Shown here: piece by piece, positions 16,101 to 22,139 of the stretch
Position numbering within the stretch: position 1 is the stretch's first letter
Layout: every line of letters begins with the position of its first letter
Program-made: the position numbers and the translations under genes
The notes under the pieces: model-generated
Told to the model about the DNA's origin: nothing
What the model saw: the letters and a program-made list of their open reading frames with translations, nothing else
The model's database searches: none
DNA from: CAZEBW01 sp964510205
GTDB lineage: Bacteria; Chloroflexota; Anaerolineae; VGOG01
Length of the DNA: 26,873 bases
Direction: 5' to 3'
Assembly: GCA_964510205.1 (NCBI GenBank)
Contig: CAZEBW010000050.1
Coordinates: 1-26,873 of the forward strand

Positions 16101-16897
16101 GCGACAATCCGCTGTACACCTATCCGGGCGACGATCCACGGCGCAAGGTGAAGCGCACTATCCTCAAGACGCCCAACACGCCGTTGGCCTATCGCCGCGT
16201 GGAGGGCAAGTATGGCCTGGCCTACGATGCTGAAAACGTCAAAGAGCTAGAGCGGTTTCAGAGCGGGGCTATGAAGCGCGACCTGGAGGAGTTCTTGCTG
16301 GAGGAGTATCCCGATTTTCGTCCGGGCGACGATGAGTTCGGCGACTTTGTGCGGCGCCCCTCCTCTTTCCCCCCCAAAGTTGGGGGGGATGAAGGGGGGG
16401 CTTGTCTGGACTTCGATCTGGATCGTTATCTGAGTTGGCTGACGGCCAATCCTCATCATTTGCCCCTCAGCGACGAGGAGAACGCGGCGCGTTCCTTCTT
16501 GGCCAAGGAGATCATGGCCGCCACCACCGGGCGCAACTTGGGATACGTTAGAGAGACGGACACCTACTTTTTGCAGTACGGGGTCAATTTCTTCAACCAG
16601 CCCTGCACCACTCTGCTCATCGGCGGCACCATCTATCACAAGTGCAAGCCGTTTCATCACATGAGTGACGTCACGGCGGCCGCCGATGGCGGCGACTTTG
16701 AGCGCGATTTGAGGCTCATCGCGGCGGGCACGCAGTATAACGAGAGCGAAAGCTGGATCCTGCGGCCTCAGGGCGATGTGCTCCTGGACGCACGCTACAT
16801 GGTCTCGATTGTGGGCGGGCTCTATGGCCGCATTGATCCGGAGCGCGCGCTGCGGATACTCAAATGCAGCTTGCTGCCTTTGGAGATAGTTCGTTAG
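13145..16897 (+). CDS. Single-chain cobalamin-dependent mutase-like protein fused to MutL/GlmL-type ATPase
   Basis: A 1250-residue fusion with a strong AGGAGGGAG before its ATG. Residues ~12-135 are a cobalamin-binding domain: DCVHSLG (21-27), S71 in ISMRL and GG at 107-108 match the D-x-H-x-x-G, S-x-L and GG marks, though with one extra residue between Asp and His. Residues ~200-690 resemble the TIM-barrel subunit of glutamate mutase (GlmE/MutE), including its C-terminal closing segment (LGLYQAPQ ... MVGKCRTKTVDGG). Residues ~703 to the end are a MutL/GlmL ASKHA ATPase with phosphate loops DFGSTFSK (709-716) and DIGGATTDF (973-981). MutL proteins are thought to protect or reactivate B12 mutases. 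In the known three-subunit enzyme these are separate genes. Around residues 1071-1087, a palindromic repeat inserts PSSFPPKVGG and following residues. The substrate is unknown: glutamate or another amino acid is the family-based guess. Confidence 0.85.
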   Translation: MSIDTETPTKKRRVLAGSIGDCVHSLGVETFAEWMEDRGEGHMAVKLGPAVPIEDVINKIRESRPEVVAISMRLGDLHVDKLIGEFIEKAAKYHLLPRESGIRYAFGGLRPAANLVRAMTGLPVLEDKFSPPEDRHYDLDEIAENYGDIDAFQGFFGLVVDDFITMEELEAFAQGKVVTVIDEEVKWADTLLERVRQVRELEKRPIIRAHIGVAADSIEPTVEAVEMLAEAECLEIVSLAPDQPSQEYLAKFVRGEEDPDKYLKGQGGVPIRSREDLRRLKEATQRGNYPMTRIYSGTDELVELAKLFEESFLMPFPAVPIFFYNKLDGRGPISIRDSFDEHFEVMRWWAARDKAVEINDPHQWQLRNSTDDLLVTDHVVAGVVALKMGIRKYVMQMMYDLPPGASGLNDLAKFQGAYELIEPLIHHFNFHIVKETRGGLSDFPPNLDKAKGHLAVSTYWQMYMEPDIVHVVSFSEAHHEAKAQDVVESCDIVKQVFEDFYKDDRPDVWADPRLLSRKRRLKLGAMYNILHLALLGGYEGPVTLDNFFEWAVSPQEARQRDHPRQWERNYETMLLSFIDEANYPTGQCGMISADTLDLALQLGLYQAPQITVLDKRYEMVGKCRTKTVDGGCVIDEFDGVKVEDEIERVDRVRQRSPWFFDKTISQADEDLYITETAEAMDEDVVTRARQRLDIHSEADLENKRVLVVDFGSTFSKIGIFDTATEEFDLRYVPTIVEDLRISLADGLGIKEECERRGDWQPLGREMDKFDIKLPCSSAKGGLKMVTVSMVKEESGFAADLAALTAGAKLLNSYEGKLTEEQARAIYEQDQPEIILQAGGVDFGGDTETQLHNARLLAEYAKAAAYARYGVPVIYAGNQDIRREIERIYKAEGVDIRLTPNVMPEVNTFHIEVVNEAIRELFQTIIIRGKGFDVVEEYMSAPFIPTPRAAFRGINLLAKGYGDEAGLGNIMALDIGGATTDFYSNVGDNPLYTYPGDDPRRKVKRTILKTPNTPLAYRRVEGKYGLAYDAENVKELERFQSGAMKRDLEEFLLEEYPDFRPGDDEFGDFVRRPSSFPPKVGGDEGGACLDFDLDRYLSWLTANPHHLPLSDEENAARSFLAKEIMAATTGRNLGYVRETDTYFLQYGVNFFNQPCTTLLIGGTIYHKCKPFHHMSDVTAAADGGDFERDLRLIAAGTQYNESESWILRPQGDVLLDARYMVSIVGGLYGRIDPERALRILKCSLLPLEIVR
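16357..16400. repeat. Palindromic element inside the mutase/MutL fusion gene
   Basis: A 44-base inverted repeat. The left arm at 16357-16377 is C-rich with CCTCTTTCCCCCCCAA, and the right arm at 16380-16399 is its near complement. It shares GTTGGGGGGGATGAA with the element in the opine dehydrogenase gene. It encodes PSSFPPKVGGDEGG in frame within the ATPase part of the protein and has a base composition unlike the flanking codons. Confidence 0.82.
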
Positions 16898-16922
16898 CCA
16901 AACCTTGCTCACTTGAGTCAGT

Positions 16923-17474
16923 TCACTTTTGCCTCAAACCGTAGAAACACAGCATGGTGCTGCCGTACTTGCGCTGGTCTAGCAGTTCGAGACTCTTCAG
17001 CGCCAGGTCCTCGTACTCTTTGGGAAAGATCTGGGCGATGGCCAGGCCGCCTTCGGCCAAAAAGCCTCTTCCATCCAGGGCCAGCAGCGTTTCCGCCCAC
17101 AGGCCCTTGTACTGGGGCGGGGCGATGTAGATCAGGTCGAATTTCTCTGTCGGTTCCCTGGCCAGGAACTTGAAAACGTCGTCTCGAATCACCTCGGCTC
17201 GATCAGCCAGGCCCGTGATCCTCAGGTTCTCCTCGATGGTCTTGATGGCCCGCCGATTCCGTTCCACGAAGACCGCCCGCCGCGCTCCCCGGCTGAGGGC
17301 CTCGATGCCTACGCTTCCGGTGCCGGCGAAGAGGTCCAGGAAGACGGCGTCTACCACCTCGTTGCGGAGGATGTTGAACAGCGACTCTTTGACTAGGTCG
17401 GTGATGGGGCGGGTGACGTCGCCTGAAACCGAGCGCAGCTTTCGACCCTTAGCCTTCCCCGCGATGACTCGCAC
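16923..17474 (-). CDS. rsmD: 16S rRNA (guanine(966)-N(2))-methyltransferase RsmD-like
   Basis: A 183-residue protein of normal RsmD length that methylates 16S rRNA in the small ribosomal subunit. The family opening MRVIAGKAKGRKL is present, with the start being a GTG preceded by an excellent AGGAGGG. SAM motif I is FLDLFAGTGSVGIEAL, and TRPITDLVKESLFNIL is typical. The catalytic motif, DPPY/F in Escherichia coli, reads APPQYKG here. I recall this form from Chloroflexota-type RsmD proteins, but the Asp is missing all the same. It is convergent with the mutase gene, 25 bases away, and no obvious terminator lies between them. Confidence 0.9.
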   Translation of the reverse strand: MRVIAGKAKGRKLRSVSGDVTRPITDLVKESLFNILRNEVVDAVFLDLFAGTGSVGIEALSRGARRAVFVERNRRAIKTIEENLRITGLADRAEVIRDDVFKFLAREPTEKFDLIYIAPPQYKGLWAETLLALDGRGFLAEGGLAIAQIFPKEYEDLALKSLELLDQRKYGSTMLCFYGLRQK

Positions 17475-17536
17475 GTTCCCTCCTCGCTACTGCTTCAAGA
17501 TAATGCCATCCATTAGCTCGATCCCCTCGTAACTCG

Positions 17537-17565
17537 ATTATACTTAAGAAGCTGCGAAATAGCAA
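17537..17565 (-). promoter_or_regulatory. Sigma70-type promoter of rsmD
   Basis: On the minus strand, TTGCTA (17565-17560) and a perfect TATAAT (17542-17537) are separated by 17 bases. The predicted start is about 55 bases upstream of the GTG at 17474. It is divergent from the nagA promoter 34 bases further on. Confidence 0.7.
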
Positions 17566-17598
17566 GAGGGCGAACCTGCCGTGAAGGGCATCGCGTGT

Positions 17599-17627
17599 TT
17601 GACACCTGGCTCAAGATGTGGTATAAG
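17599..17627 (+). promoter_or_regulatory. Sigma70-type promoter of nagA
   Basis: A perfect TTGACA at 17599-17604 and TATAAG at 17622-17627 are spaced by 17 bases. Transcription should start around 17634-17637, which is within a base or so of an in-frame GTG at 17637. The promoter lies inside the longest possible reading frame (GTG 17595), so that longer start cannot be used from this promoter. Confidence 0.7.
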
Positions 17628-17636
17628 GGTGGGGGA

Positions 17637-18857
17637 GTGGATGACGTGAATCAAGCCCATCGGCCTCGAAGGATAAAACACATCATCAACGGGCAGATCC
17701 ACGCGCCGGAGGGGGTCATTGAGCGGGGTGTGGTGAGCATCGTTGGCGACAAAATCGCCGCCGTGGGAGAAGTGGGATCGGCATCGGTTTCCAGGGAAGA
17801 TGAGCTGATTGACGCCACCGGCCTCCACGTGATCCCAGGCCTCATTGACTTACACATCCACGGTGTTGGCGGTTTGGATGTCATGGAGGGTCAGACTGCG
17901 GAGATGGCTGCTGAACTCCCTCGCCACGGCGTCACCGCGTTTTTGCCCACGGTTGTTGCTGCGCCCTTCGGACGATTGATTGAATTGCTGGCGGAGATGG
18001 CCATCATCACTGCCAGCCGACCGCCTGGGGCTCGCGTCTTGGGCGTGCACTTGGAGGGGCCTTACCTCTCGCCCCAACAGTCGGGCATGATGGATCCTAG
18101 CCTCTTTCAGTCCTTCCGCTGGGAGGAGTTCGAGCGACTGTGCCAGGCAAGCCAGGGGCAGATCAAAATGGTGACTCTGGCCCTTGAGGTGGACGAGGTT
18201 CTGAACGCTATCCCTCGCCTTATCGAGCGGGGAATCGTACCCTCCATTGGCCACTCGGACGCCACCTTCCAGCAAGTCGCTGAGGCTGTGCAGTTAGGGT
18301 TGACGCACGCCACGCACACCTACAACGCGATGCGTGGCTTTCACCACCGAGAGCCCGGTGTGGTCGGCGCGGTGTGGCATTTTGACCAGATCACGGCCCA
18401 GGTCATCGCCGATGGAGTGCACGTGCATCCAGCGGCTTTGGCCCTGCTGCTGCGTCTCAAGGGCGCCGAGCGGGTGGCCCTCATCAGCGACGCTGCCCCG
18501 GTGGCCGGCCTGCCGCCGGGGGAGTACACGTGGGGCGAGAAGCAGGTCATCCTCGATCAACGGGCCTGTCGCACCCTAGATGGCCGCCTGGCTGGAAGTG
18601 CGGCGCTGATGGATGTGGGTCTGCGCACCCTGGTGGAGGAAGTGGGCGTGCCTCTGGAGACGGCGCTGGTGACCGCCGCTGCTGTGCCTGCTCGTGTGTT
18701 GGGCCTCAACAAGGGCGCGCTGGCCCCCGGTGTGGACGCTGATGTTGTCTTGTTGGACGAAGCTCTGCGGCCTGTGCTGACTATGGTAGAGGGAGAAGCA
18801 GCGGTGAAGATTGGGGACAGGTGGGGTGAATGGCCACTGAAAAAGCAAAGCCGCTGA
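17637..18857 (+). CDS. nagA: N-acetylglucosamine-6-phosphate deacetylase
   Basis: An amidohydrolase that removes acetate from GlcNAc-6-phosphate in the cytoplasm, the first committed step in recycling or using amino sugars. Family marks are the metal site DLHIHGVGGLDVMEG, HLEGPYLS, GHSDATFQQ, the diagnostic THTYNAMRGFHHREPGVVGA, and a late Asp in LISDAAPVAG. The frame is open from GTG 17595, but a strong promoter overlies that start. GTG 17637 (406 residues, nearly leaderless) or GTG 17646 (with GGGGGAG ahead) is more likely, and both leave the conserved IKHIINGQI strand intact. The TGA lies inside the terminator stem shared with the convergent FmdB gene. No nagB or sugar transporter is beside it. 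Confidence 0.92.
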   Translation: MDDVNQAHRPRRIKHIINGQIHAPEGVIERGVVSIVGDKIAAVGEVGSASVSREDELIDATGLHVIPGLIDLHIHGVGGLDVMEGQTAEMAAELPRHGVTAFLPTVVAAPFGRLIELLAEMAIITASRPPGARVLGVHLEGPYLSPQQSGMMDPSLFQSFRWEEFERLCQASQGQIKMVTLALEVDEVLNAIPRLIERGIVPSIGHSDATFQQVAEAVQLGLTHATHTYNAMRGFHHREPGVVGAVWHFDQITAQVIADGVHVHPAALALLLRLKGAERVALISDAAPVAGLPPGEYTWGEKQVILDQRACRTLDGRLAGSAALMDVGLRTLVEEVGVPLETALVTAAAVPARVLGLNKGALAPGVDADVVLLDEALRPVLTMVEGEAAVKIGDRWGEWPLKKQSR

Positions 18858-18886
18858 CTTTCGCGTTCAGTCAGCGGCTTCTTTTT
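18848..18886. terminator. Bidirectional intrinsic terminator between nagA and the FmdB gene
   Basis: AAGCCGCTGAC (18848-18858) pairs perfectly with GTCAGCGGCTT (18870-18880), and CTTTTTTCTT follows on the plus strand. An A-rich run (AAAAAGC) precedes it, which is the T-run for the minus strand. The nagA stop lies in the left arm, and the FmdB stop (18869-18867) is at the loop edge. Confidence 0.88.
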
Positions 18887-19115
18887 TCTTCTCCAGTGTC
18901 TCTGTCTCGGAGCTTGGTTTCTTGTCACCCCCGTTGTTGCCGCGGTTGTCGGTCACGTAAAACCCTGGGCCGTTGAACACAATGGCTGGAGGGGAGAACA
19001 CGCGTCGCACGCCGTGATGGCCTTTTGGACATTCCTTGGGAGGTGGATCGTCGAAGTGCTGAAGGCGTTCGAAGTGGAGGCCGCAAACGAGGCATTCATA
19101 TTCGTAGATGGGCAT
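18867..19115 (-). CDS. FmdB-family zinc-ribbon protein
   Basis: An 82-residue protein with the family's MPIYEYECLVCG opening and the conserved core FSPPAIVFNGPGFYVTD, followed by a charged low-complexity tail (SSETETLEKKKEAAD). The first cysteine pair (C8, C11) is intact. The second, usually CPxC, reads C29-P-K-G-H-H, so the fourth ligand is missing or replaced by a histidine. AAGGAG lies 13 bases before the ATG, a little far. FmdB proteins are small putative regulators with no settled role. It shares a terminator with nagA. Confidence 0.85.
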   Translation of the reverse strand: MPIYEYECLVCGLHFERLQHFDDPPPKECPKGHHGVRRVFSPPAIVFNGPGFYVTDNRGNNGGDKKPSSETETLEKKKEAAD

Positions 19116-19156
19116 TGTGATGAGAACTCCTTGGTTATGCTGTCAAGACGCCTCTA

Positions 19157-19185
19157 ATTGTGCCACAAAAGACGAGGTTTGTCAA
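19157..19185 (-). promoter_or_regulatory. Candidate promoter of the FmdB gene
   Basis: On the minus strand, a perfect TTGACA (19185-19180) and CACAAT (19162-19157) are spaced by 17 bases. The -35 overlaps the last codons of the upstream phosphodiesterase gene, which is compatible with an internal promoter. The -10 matches the consensus at only four of six positions. Confidence 0.5.
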
Positions 19186-19973
19186 GCTCTGCTGCCGTGG
19201 GGGCCACACTCGGCCAACACCTCGTTCAGCACGTCGGGGCGGTTGGTGATGATGCCATCCACGCCCAGGGCGATGAGGCGCTCCATCTCGGCGGGTTCAT
19301 CCACCGTCCAGGCGTTCACCCGATAACCTCGGGCTTTGGCCCAGGCCACGTACTTCCGGGTAATCAGCCCCTTCTCTGGATGCAGGGCATCGGGATGGCC
19401 CAGGAATATCAGCAAGGACCGAGCCAGGTGGCCTGGAAGGTCAAAGAAGTAGAGGAGGCCGGTGTTGATGCGTGGGTTCAGCCGCTTGACCTGGCGCAGG
19501 GCCAGGGGATTGAACGAGGAAACGATGGCTCGATGGCCGAGGTTGTGGTCCTCAATGAGCCGCACCACTTCGGCCGCCAGGCTTGCGCTGTCCAATCCCT
19601 TGGTCTTCAGCTCAATGTTCAGCAGCAGTTGGGGTCCCACCTCGACCATGACCTCCTGCAGAGTGGGGATGCGTTGGCCGGCGAAGCGGGCGTCGAACCA
19701 CGATCCGGCATCCAGCTCCTTCAACTCGGCCAGGGGCTTGTCCTTGACCCGACCCTGTCCGTCGGTGGTGGCGTCCACCGTGAAGTCGTGGATGACCACG
19801 ACCTCGCCGTCTCGGCAGACCTGCACGTCCAGCTCCACGCCGTCAGCGCCCGTCTCCAGCGCCAGGCGAAAGGCGGCCAGGGTGTTCTGCGGAGCGTCGT
19901 GGCTGGCCCCTCGGTGGGCGAAATTCAAGGGCCTGCTGTGATAGAGTTCTGGCATCTGGCGAATTCTGGGCAT
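19182..19973 (-). CDS. Glycerophosphodiester phosphodiesterase (GDPD family)
   Basis: A 263-residue cytoplasmic-looking GDPD enzyme that would cut glycerophosphodiesters from lipid turnover into glycerol-3-phosphate and an alcohol. The catalytic set is visible: H20-R21 in FAHRGAS, E47 and D49 in GVELDV, and H62-D63 in VVIHDF. The later NIELKTKG and VNAWTVDEPAEMERLIALGVDGIITNRPD close the barrel. I start it at ATG 19973, which has GGAGGTGA directly upstream. A longer frame from a TTG at 20006 would begin inside repeat A5 and lacks support. It follows the aminotransferase gene on the same strand with repeat A5 between them. No signal peptide is seen. Confidence 0.92.
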   Translation of the reverse strand: MPRIRQMPELYHSRPLNFAHRGASHDAPQNTLAAFRLALETGADGVELDVQVCRDGEVVVIHDFTVDATTDGQGRVKDKPLAELKELDAGSWFDARFAGQRIPTLQEVMVEVGPQLLLNIELKTKGLDSASLAAEVVRLIEDHNLGHRAIVSSFNPLALRQVKRLNPRINTGLLYFFDLPGHLARSLLIFLGHPDALHPEKGLITRKYVAWAKARGYRVNAWTVDEPAEMERLIALGVDGIITNRPDVLNEVLAECGPHGSRA

Positions 19974-19985
19974 TATCACCTCCGA

Positions 19986-20065
19986 GTGACAAGGGATAAG
20001 GGACAAGGGACAAGGGACTGGGGGTCGGGCATCCCTAGTCCCTGGTCCCTAGTCCCTAGCCCCGA
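19986..20065. repeat. Heptamer palindrome, element A5
   Basis: Five units of GGGACAA/GGGACTG type (from 19986), a short centre around 20021-20030, then units of GTCCCTA type to about 20065. On the minus strand, the element begins inside the last codons of the aminotransferase gene and provides its ARD C-terminus and TAG stop (20051-20049). The other end stops 12 bases short of the phosphodiesterase start codon. Confidence 0.88.
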
Positions 20066-21170
20066 GAACCTGGCCCACGCGCCGCACTTCCTCCACCGTG
20101 TTGTAGCCGTGAGGGGAGACGCGGATGTAGCCCTCGCGTAGGGAGACGATGACATTTTGGGCGATGAGCTTCTCGTAGTCGGCCTGGGTGTCGGGCGTGG
20201 TGAAAGAGACGATGGCCGAGCGGTGCTCTGGCCGCAGGCAACTGGCGATCTGGTAGCCCCGCTGCTGCAGGTCTTCGATGAGGACGTCGGTGAGGTGCAG
20301 CGTCCAGCGCTTGACCTCCTCAATGCCCGCCTCTAGCAGCAAGTTGACAGAAGTTAGCAGTCCCATCATGCCCACCAGGTTGGGCGTCCCCAGCTCGAAC
20401 CGCTTGGCTTGGGGCTGGAAGGTGAGGTTGTAGTCGCGGAAGTTCAGGAAGTCCACCACGCTCGTGGCGCCGGCATAAGCCGGCTCCATCTGTTCGATCA
20501 GCTCCCGACGGCAGTAGAGAAACCCCTGTCCGCAGGGTCCAAGAAGCCATTTGGGGCTGCCGCAGGCGAGCACGTCAATCTGACATTCGTCTACGTCGAG
20601 GGGAATCACCCCCAGGGCCTGAATGCCGTCCACCACGAAGTAGATGTCCCTAGCTCTACATAACTCCCCAATACCTTCGAGGTCGTTCCGAAAGCCGGTC
20701 AGAAACTCCACCGCGCTGGCGGCCACCACCCTGGTCCGCTCATCAACGGCCTCTTCGAGGGCCTCCACGGCCAATCCGCCCTCGCGATGGGGGAGGATGC
20801 GGGTCTCCACTCCGCGTCGCTCCAGGTTCATCCAGGGGTAGACGTTGGCTGGGTACTCCATGTCGCAGAAGATCACGTTGTCGCCTGGCTGGAAGGGGAG
20901 GGCGTGGGCGGCGATGTTGAGGCCCTCGGCGGTGTTCTGCACCAGGGCGATCTCTTCGGGAGAGGCGTTGATCAGTTGGCCCAGGGTCTGGCGCAGGTCC
21001 TGATCCAGCGTTTCGTATTCCTCCCAGGCCCGGCGGACGAAACGGCGCGCCTCGATGAATCTGGTCATGGCCGCCCGCGTCCGGCTGGGCAGGGGTGAGG
21101 TAGCCGCGTGATCCAGAAAAGTGACTTCCTCCGTCAGGGGAAACTCTCGTCTGAGCTCGTTGAGGTCCAT
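20049..21170 (-). CDS. Class V aminotransferase (cysteine desulfurase/isopenicillin N epimerase-like)
   Basis: A 373-residue PLP enzyme of fold type I. Visible marks are FLDHAATSPLP near the N-terminus, VQNTAEGLNIAAHAL around the cofactor phosphate, D181 in VVDGIQALG, and the Schiff-base lysine K207 in SPKWLLGPCGQGFLY. RFELGTPNLVGMMGL follows. The overall pattern is closest to the CsdA/IscS-like group that also contains selenocysteine lyase and isopenicillin N epimerase homologues. The exact substrate cannot be told, and no iron-sulfur assembly genes lie nearby. The ATG at 21170 fits the family's N-terminus. The last four residues (GARD) and the stop codon derive from repeat A5. It is probably co-transcribed with the phosphodiesterase downstream. 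Confidence 0.9.
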   Translation of the reverse strand: MDLNELRREFPLTEEVTFLDHAATSPLPSRTRAAMTRFIEARRFVRRAWEEYETLDQDLRQTLGQLINASPEEIALVQNTAEGLNIAAHALPFQPGDNVIFCDMEYPANVYPWMNLERRGVETRILPHREGGLAVEALEEAVDERTRVVAASAVEFLTGFRNDLEGIGELCRARDIYFVVDGIQALGVIPLDVDECQIDVLACGSPKWLLGPCGQGFLYCRRELIEQMEPAYAGATSVVDFLNFRDYNLTFQPQAKRFELGTPNLVGMMGLLTSVNLLLEAGIEEVKRWTLHLTDVLIEDLQQRGYQIASCLRPEHRSAIVSFTTPDTQADYEKLIAQNVIVSLREGYIRVSPHGYNTVEEVRRVGQVLGARD

Positions 21171-21203
21171 TTTGATCCTTTCCTGTTTGGGATGAGAGAA
21201 CAG

Positions 21204-21260
21204 CGGATGGGCAGGATTTGCGGATCAAAGGAATCCGCAAATCCTGTAAATCCGTGTTCT
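21204..21260. repeat. Family B palindrome, copy 1
   Basis: CAGGATTTGCGGAT (21212-21225) pairs perfectly with ATCCGCAAATCCTG (21233-21246). An outer CGGAT/ATCCG pair follows after 3-base internal loops. It ends CCGTGTTCTA. The same core and tail recur at 22140-22200, so the two copies bracket the metallo-hydrolase gene. This copy lies in the leader of the aminotransferase transcript. Confidence 0.85.
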
Positions 21261-21265
21261 AAACC

Positions 21266-21294
21266 ATTATAGCACACACCGGCCCAGAGGACAA
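21266..21294 (-). promoter_or_regulatory. Sigma70-type promoter of the aminotransferase/phosphodiesterase pair
   Basis: On the minus strand, TTGTCC (21294-21289) and a perfect TATAAT (21271-21266) are spaced by 17 bases. It lies back to back with the plus-strand promoter 5 bases away. The leader to the ATG at 21170 is about 90 bases and includes family B copy 1. Confidence 0.65.
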
Positions 21295-21298
21295 GCTG

Positions 21299-21327
21299 TT
21301 GACTAAAGACGTGAAAGGTGATATACT
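21299..21327 (+). promoter_or_regulatory. Sigma70-type promoter of the metallo-hydrolase gene
   Basis: TTGACT (21299-21304) and TATACT (21322-21327) are spaced by 17 bases. The predicted start near 21334 leaves a long leader of about 147 bases that contains a dispersed repeat and a GC-rich hairpin. Confidence 0.7.
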
Positions 21328-21360
21328 TAGTATTTGAGAAAAGCCGCTCAAAAGGGGTGT

Positions 21361-21380
21361 CCCTTCGACGAGCTCAGGAC
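21361..21380. repeat. Dispersed 20-base repeat in the metallo-hydrolase leader
   Basis: CCCTTCGACGAGCTCAGGAC differs by one base from the 20-mer inside the DppD-like gene at 10092-10111. Here it lies in untranslated leader sequence. Confidence 0.85.
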
Positions 21381-21395
21381 AAGCCTCGCCCCGTG

Positions 21396-21417
21396 CGGGT
21401 GGCGGGGATGCCACCCG
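21396..21417 (+). other. GC-rich hairpin in the metallo-hydrolase leader
   Basis: CGGGTGGC (21396-21403) pairs perfectly with GCCACCCG (21410-21417) around a 6-base loop, about 63 bases before the start codon. No T-run follows, so it is not a standard terminator. It may be part of the adjacent repeat or a leader structure. I recognise no riboswitch. Confidence 0.5.
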
Positions 21418-21480
21418 GGAGCAAGATTTTCTCATCTACTGATACTAGGTCAGGTCAAGAATTCTAACAGGAGGTGCAAA

Positions 21481-22113
21481 ATGATTGAGAACATTCATTG
21501 GTTAGGTCACGACTGCTTCAGGATCGAGAACGACAAGACCATCTACACTGATCCCTACGAGTTGCAGGGCGAGCTCCCCAAGGCCGACCTGATCCTCATC
21601 ACCCACGACCACTTCGACCATCTGTCTCCCGATGACGTGGCCAAAGTGGCGAAGGAGGACACGGTGATCGTGACCATCGCTGCGGCGGCCCAGAAGCTGG
21701 AGGGCGATGTGCGGGTGGTCAAGCCCGGCGACAGCGTCACGGTGCAGGGCATCCCCGTTGAGGCCGTCCCCGCCTATAATGTGGACAAGTTCCGCAGCCC
21801 CGGCATGCCCTTTCATCCGAAAGCGAGCGGCCACGTGGGCTTCATCATCACCGTGGCTGGGCAGCGCATCTATCACGCCGGCGACACCGACGTCATCCCC
21901 GAGATGGACGACATCCAGGCCGACATCGCGCTGCTGCCCGTGGGGGGAACCTACACCATGACCGCCGACGAGGCCGCTGAGGCCGCGAACCGCATCCAGC
22001 CCAAGCTAGCCATCCCCATGCACCATAGCGCCATCGTCGGCTCCGTCGAGGACGCTCAGCGCTTCGCCGACCTTTGCGACATGGAAGTGGTCATCCTTTC
22101 TCAAGAGGAGTAG
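21481..22113 (+). CDS. Metallo-beta-lactamase-fold hydrolase, UlaG/UPF0173-like (COG2220)
   Basis: A 210-residue single-domain protein. The metal site THDHFDHLS (H42, H44, D46, H47) is complete, with later ligands in YHAGDTDVIPEM and the final histidine in IPMHH. Small members of this group include L-ascorbate-6-phosphate lactonase UlaG and many uncharacterised hydrolases, so the substrate is undetermined. The true start is the ATG at 21481, with a textbook AGGAGGTG 6 bases upstream. The frame is open further back to 21334, but that stretch is leader sequence made of repeats. It is bracketed by the two family B palindromes. Confidence 0.92.
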   Translation: MIENIHWLGHDCFRIENDKTIYTDPYELQGELPKADLILITHDHFDHLSPDDVAKVAKEDTVIVTIAAAAQKLEGDVRVVKPGDSVTVQGIPVEAVPAYNVDKFRSPGMPFHPKASGHVGFIITVAGQRIYHAGDTDVIPEMDDIQADIALLPVGGTYTMTADEAAEAANRIQPKLAIPMHHSAIVGSVEDAQRFADLCDMEVVILSQEE

Positions 22114-22139
22114 CTATCCATCCGTGGGTTAGGAACCAT

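Noticed and set aside
17595..17636. Longer nagA start at GTG 17595
   Set aside because: The nagA promoter's -35 and -10 lie inside this stretch, so the transcript would not include it.
19974..20006. N-terminal extension of the phosphodiesterase from a TTG at 20006
   Set aside because: It starts inside heptamer element A5. The ATG at 19973 has a strong GGAGGTGA.
6116..20065. CRISPR array or tandem direct repeat locus
   Set aside because: The 7-base units are contiguous, form inverted halves and have no spacers. There are no cas genes.
21334..21480. N-terminal extension of the metallo-hydrolase from a TTG at 21334
   Set aside because: The stretch is leader sequence made of a dispersed repeat and a hairpin. 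The ATG at 21481 has an ideal ribosome-binding site and matches the family's N-terminus.
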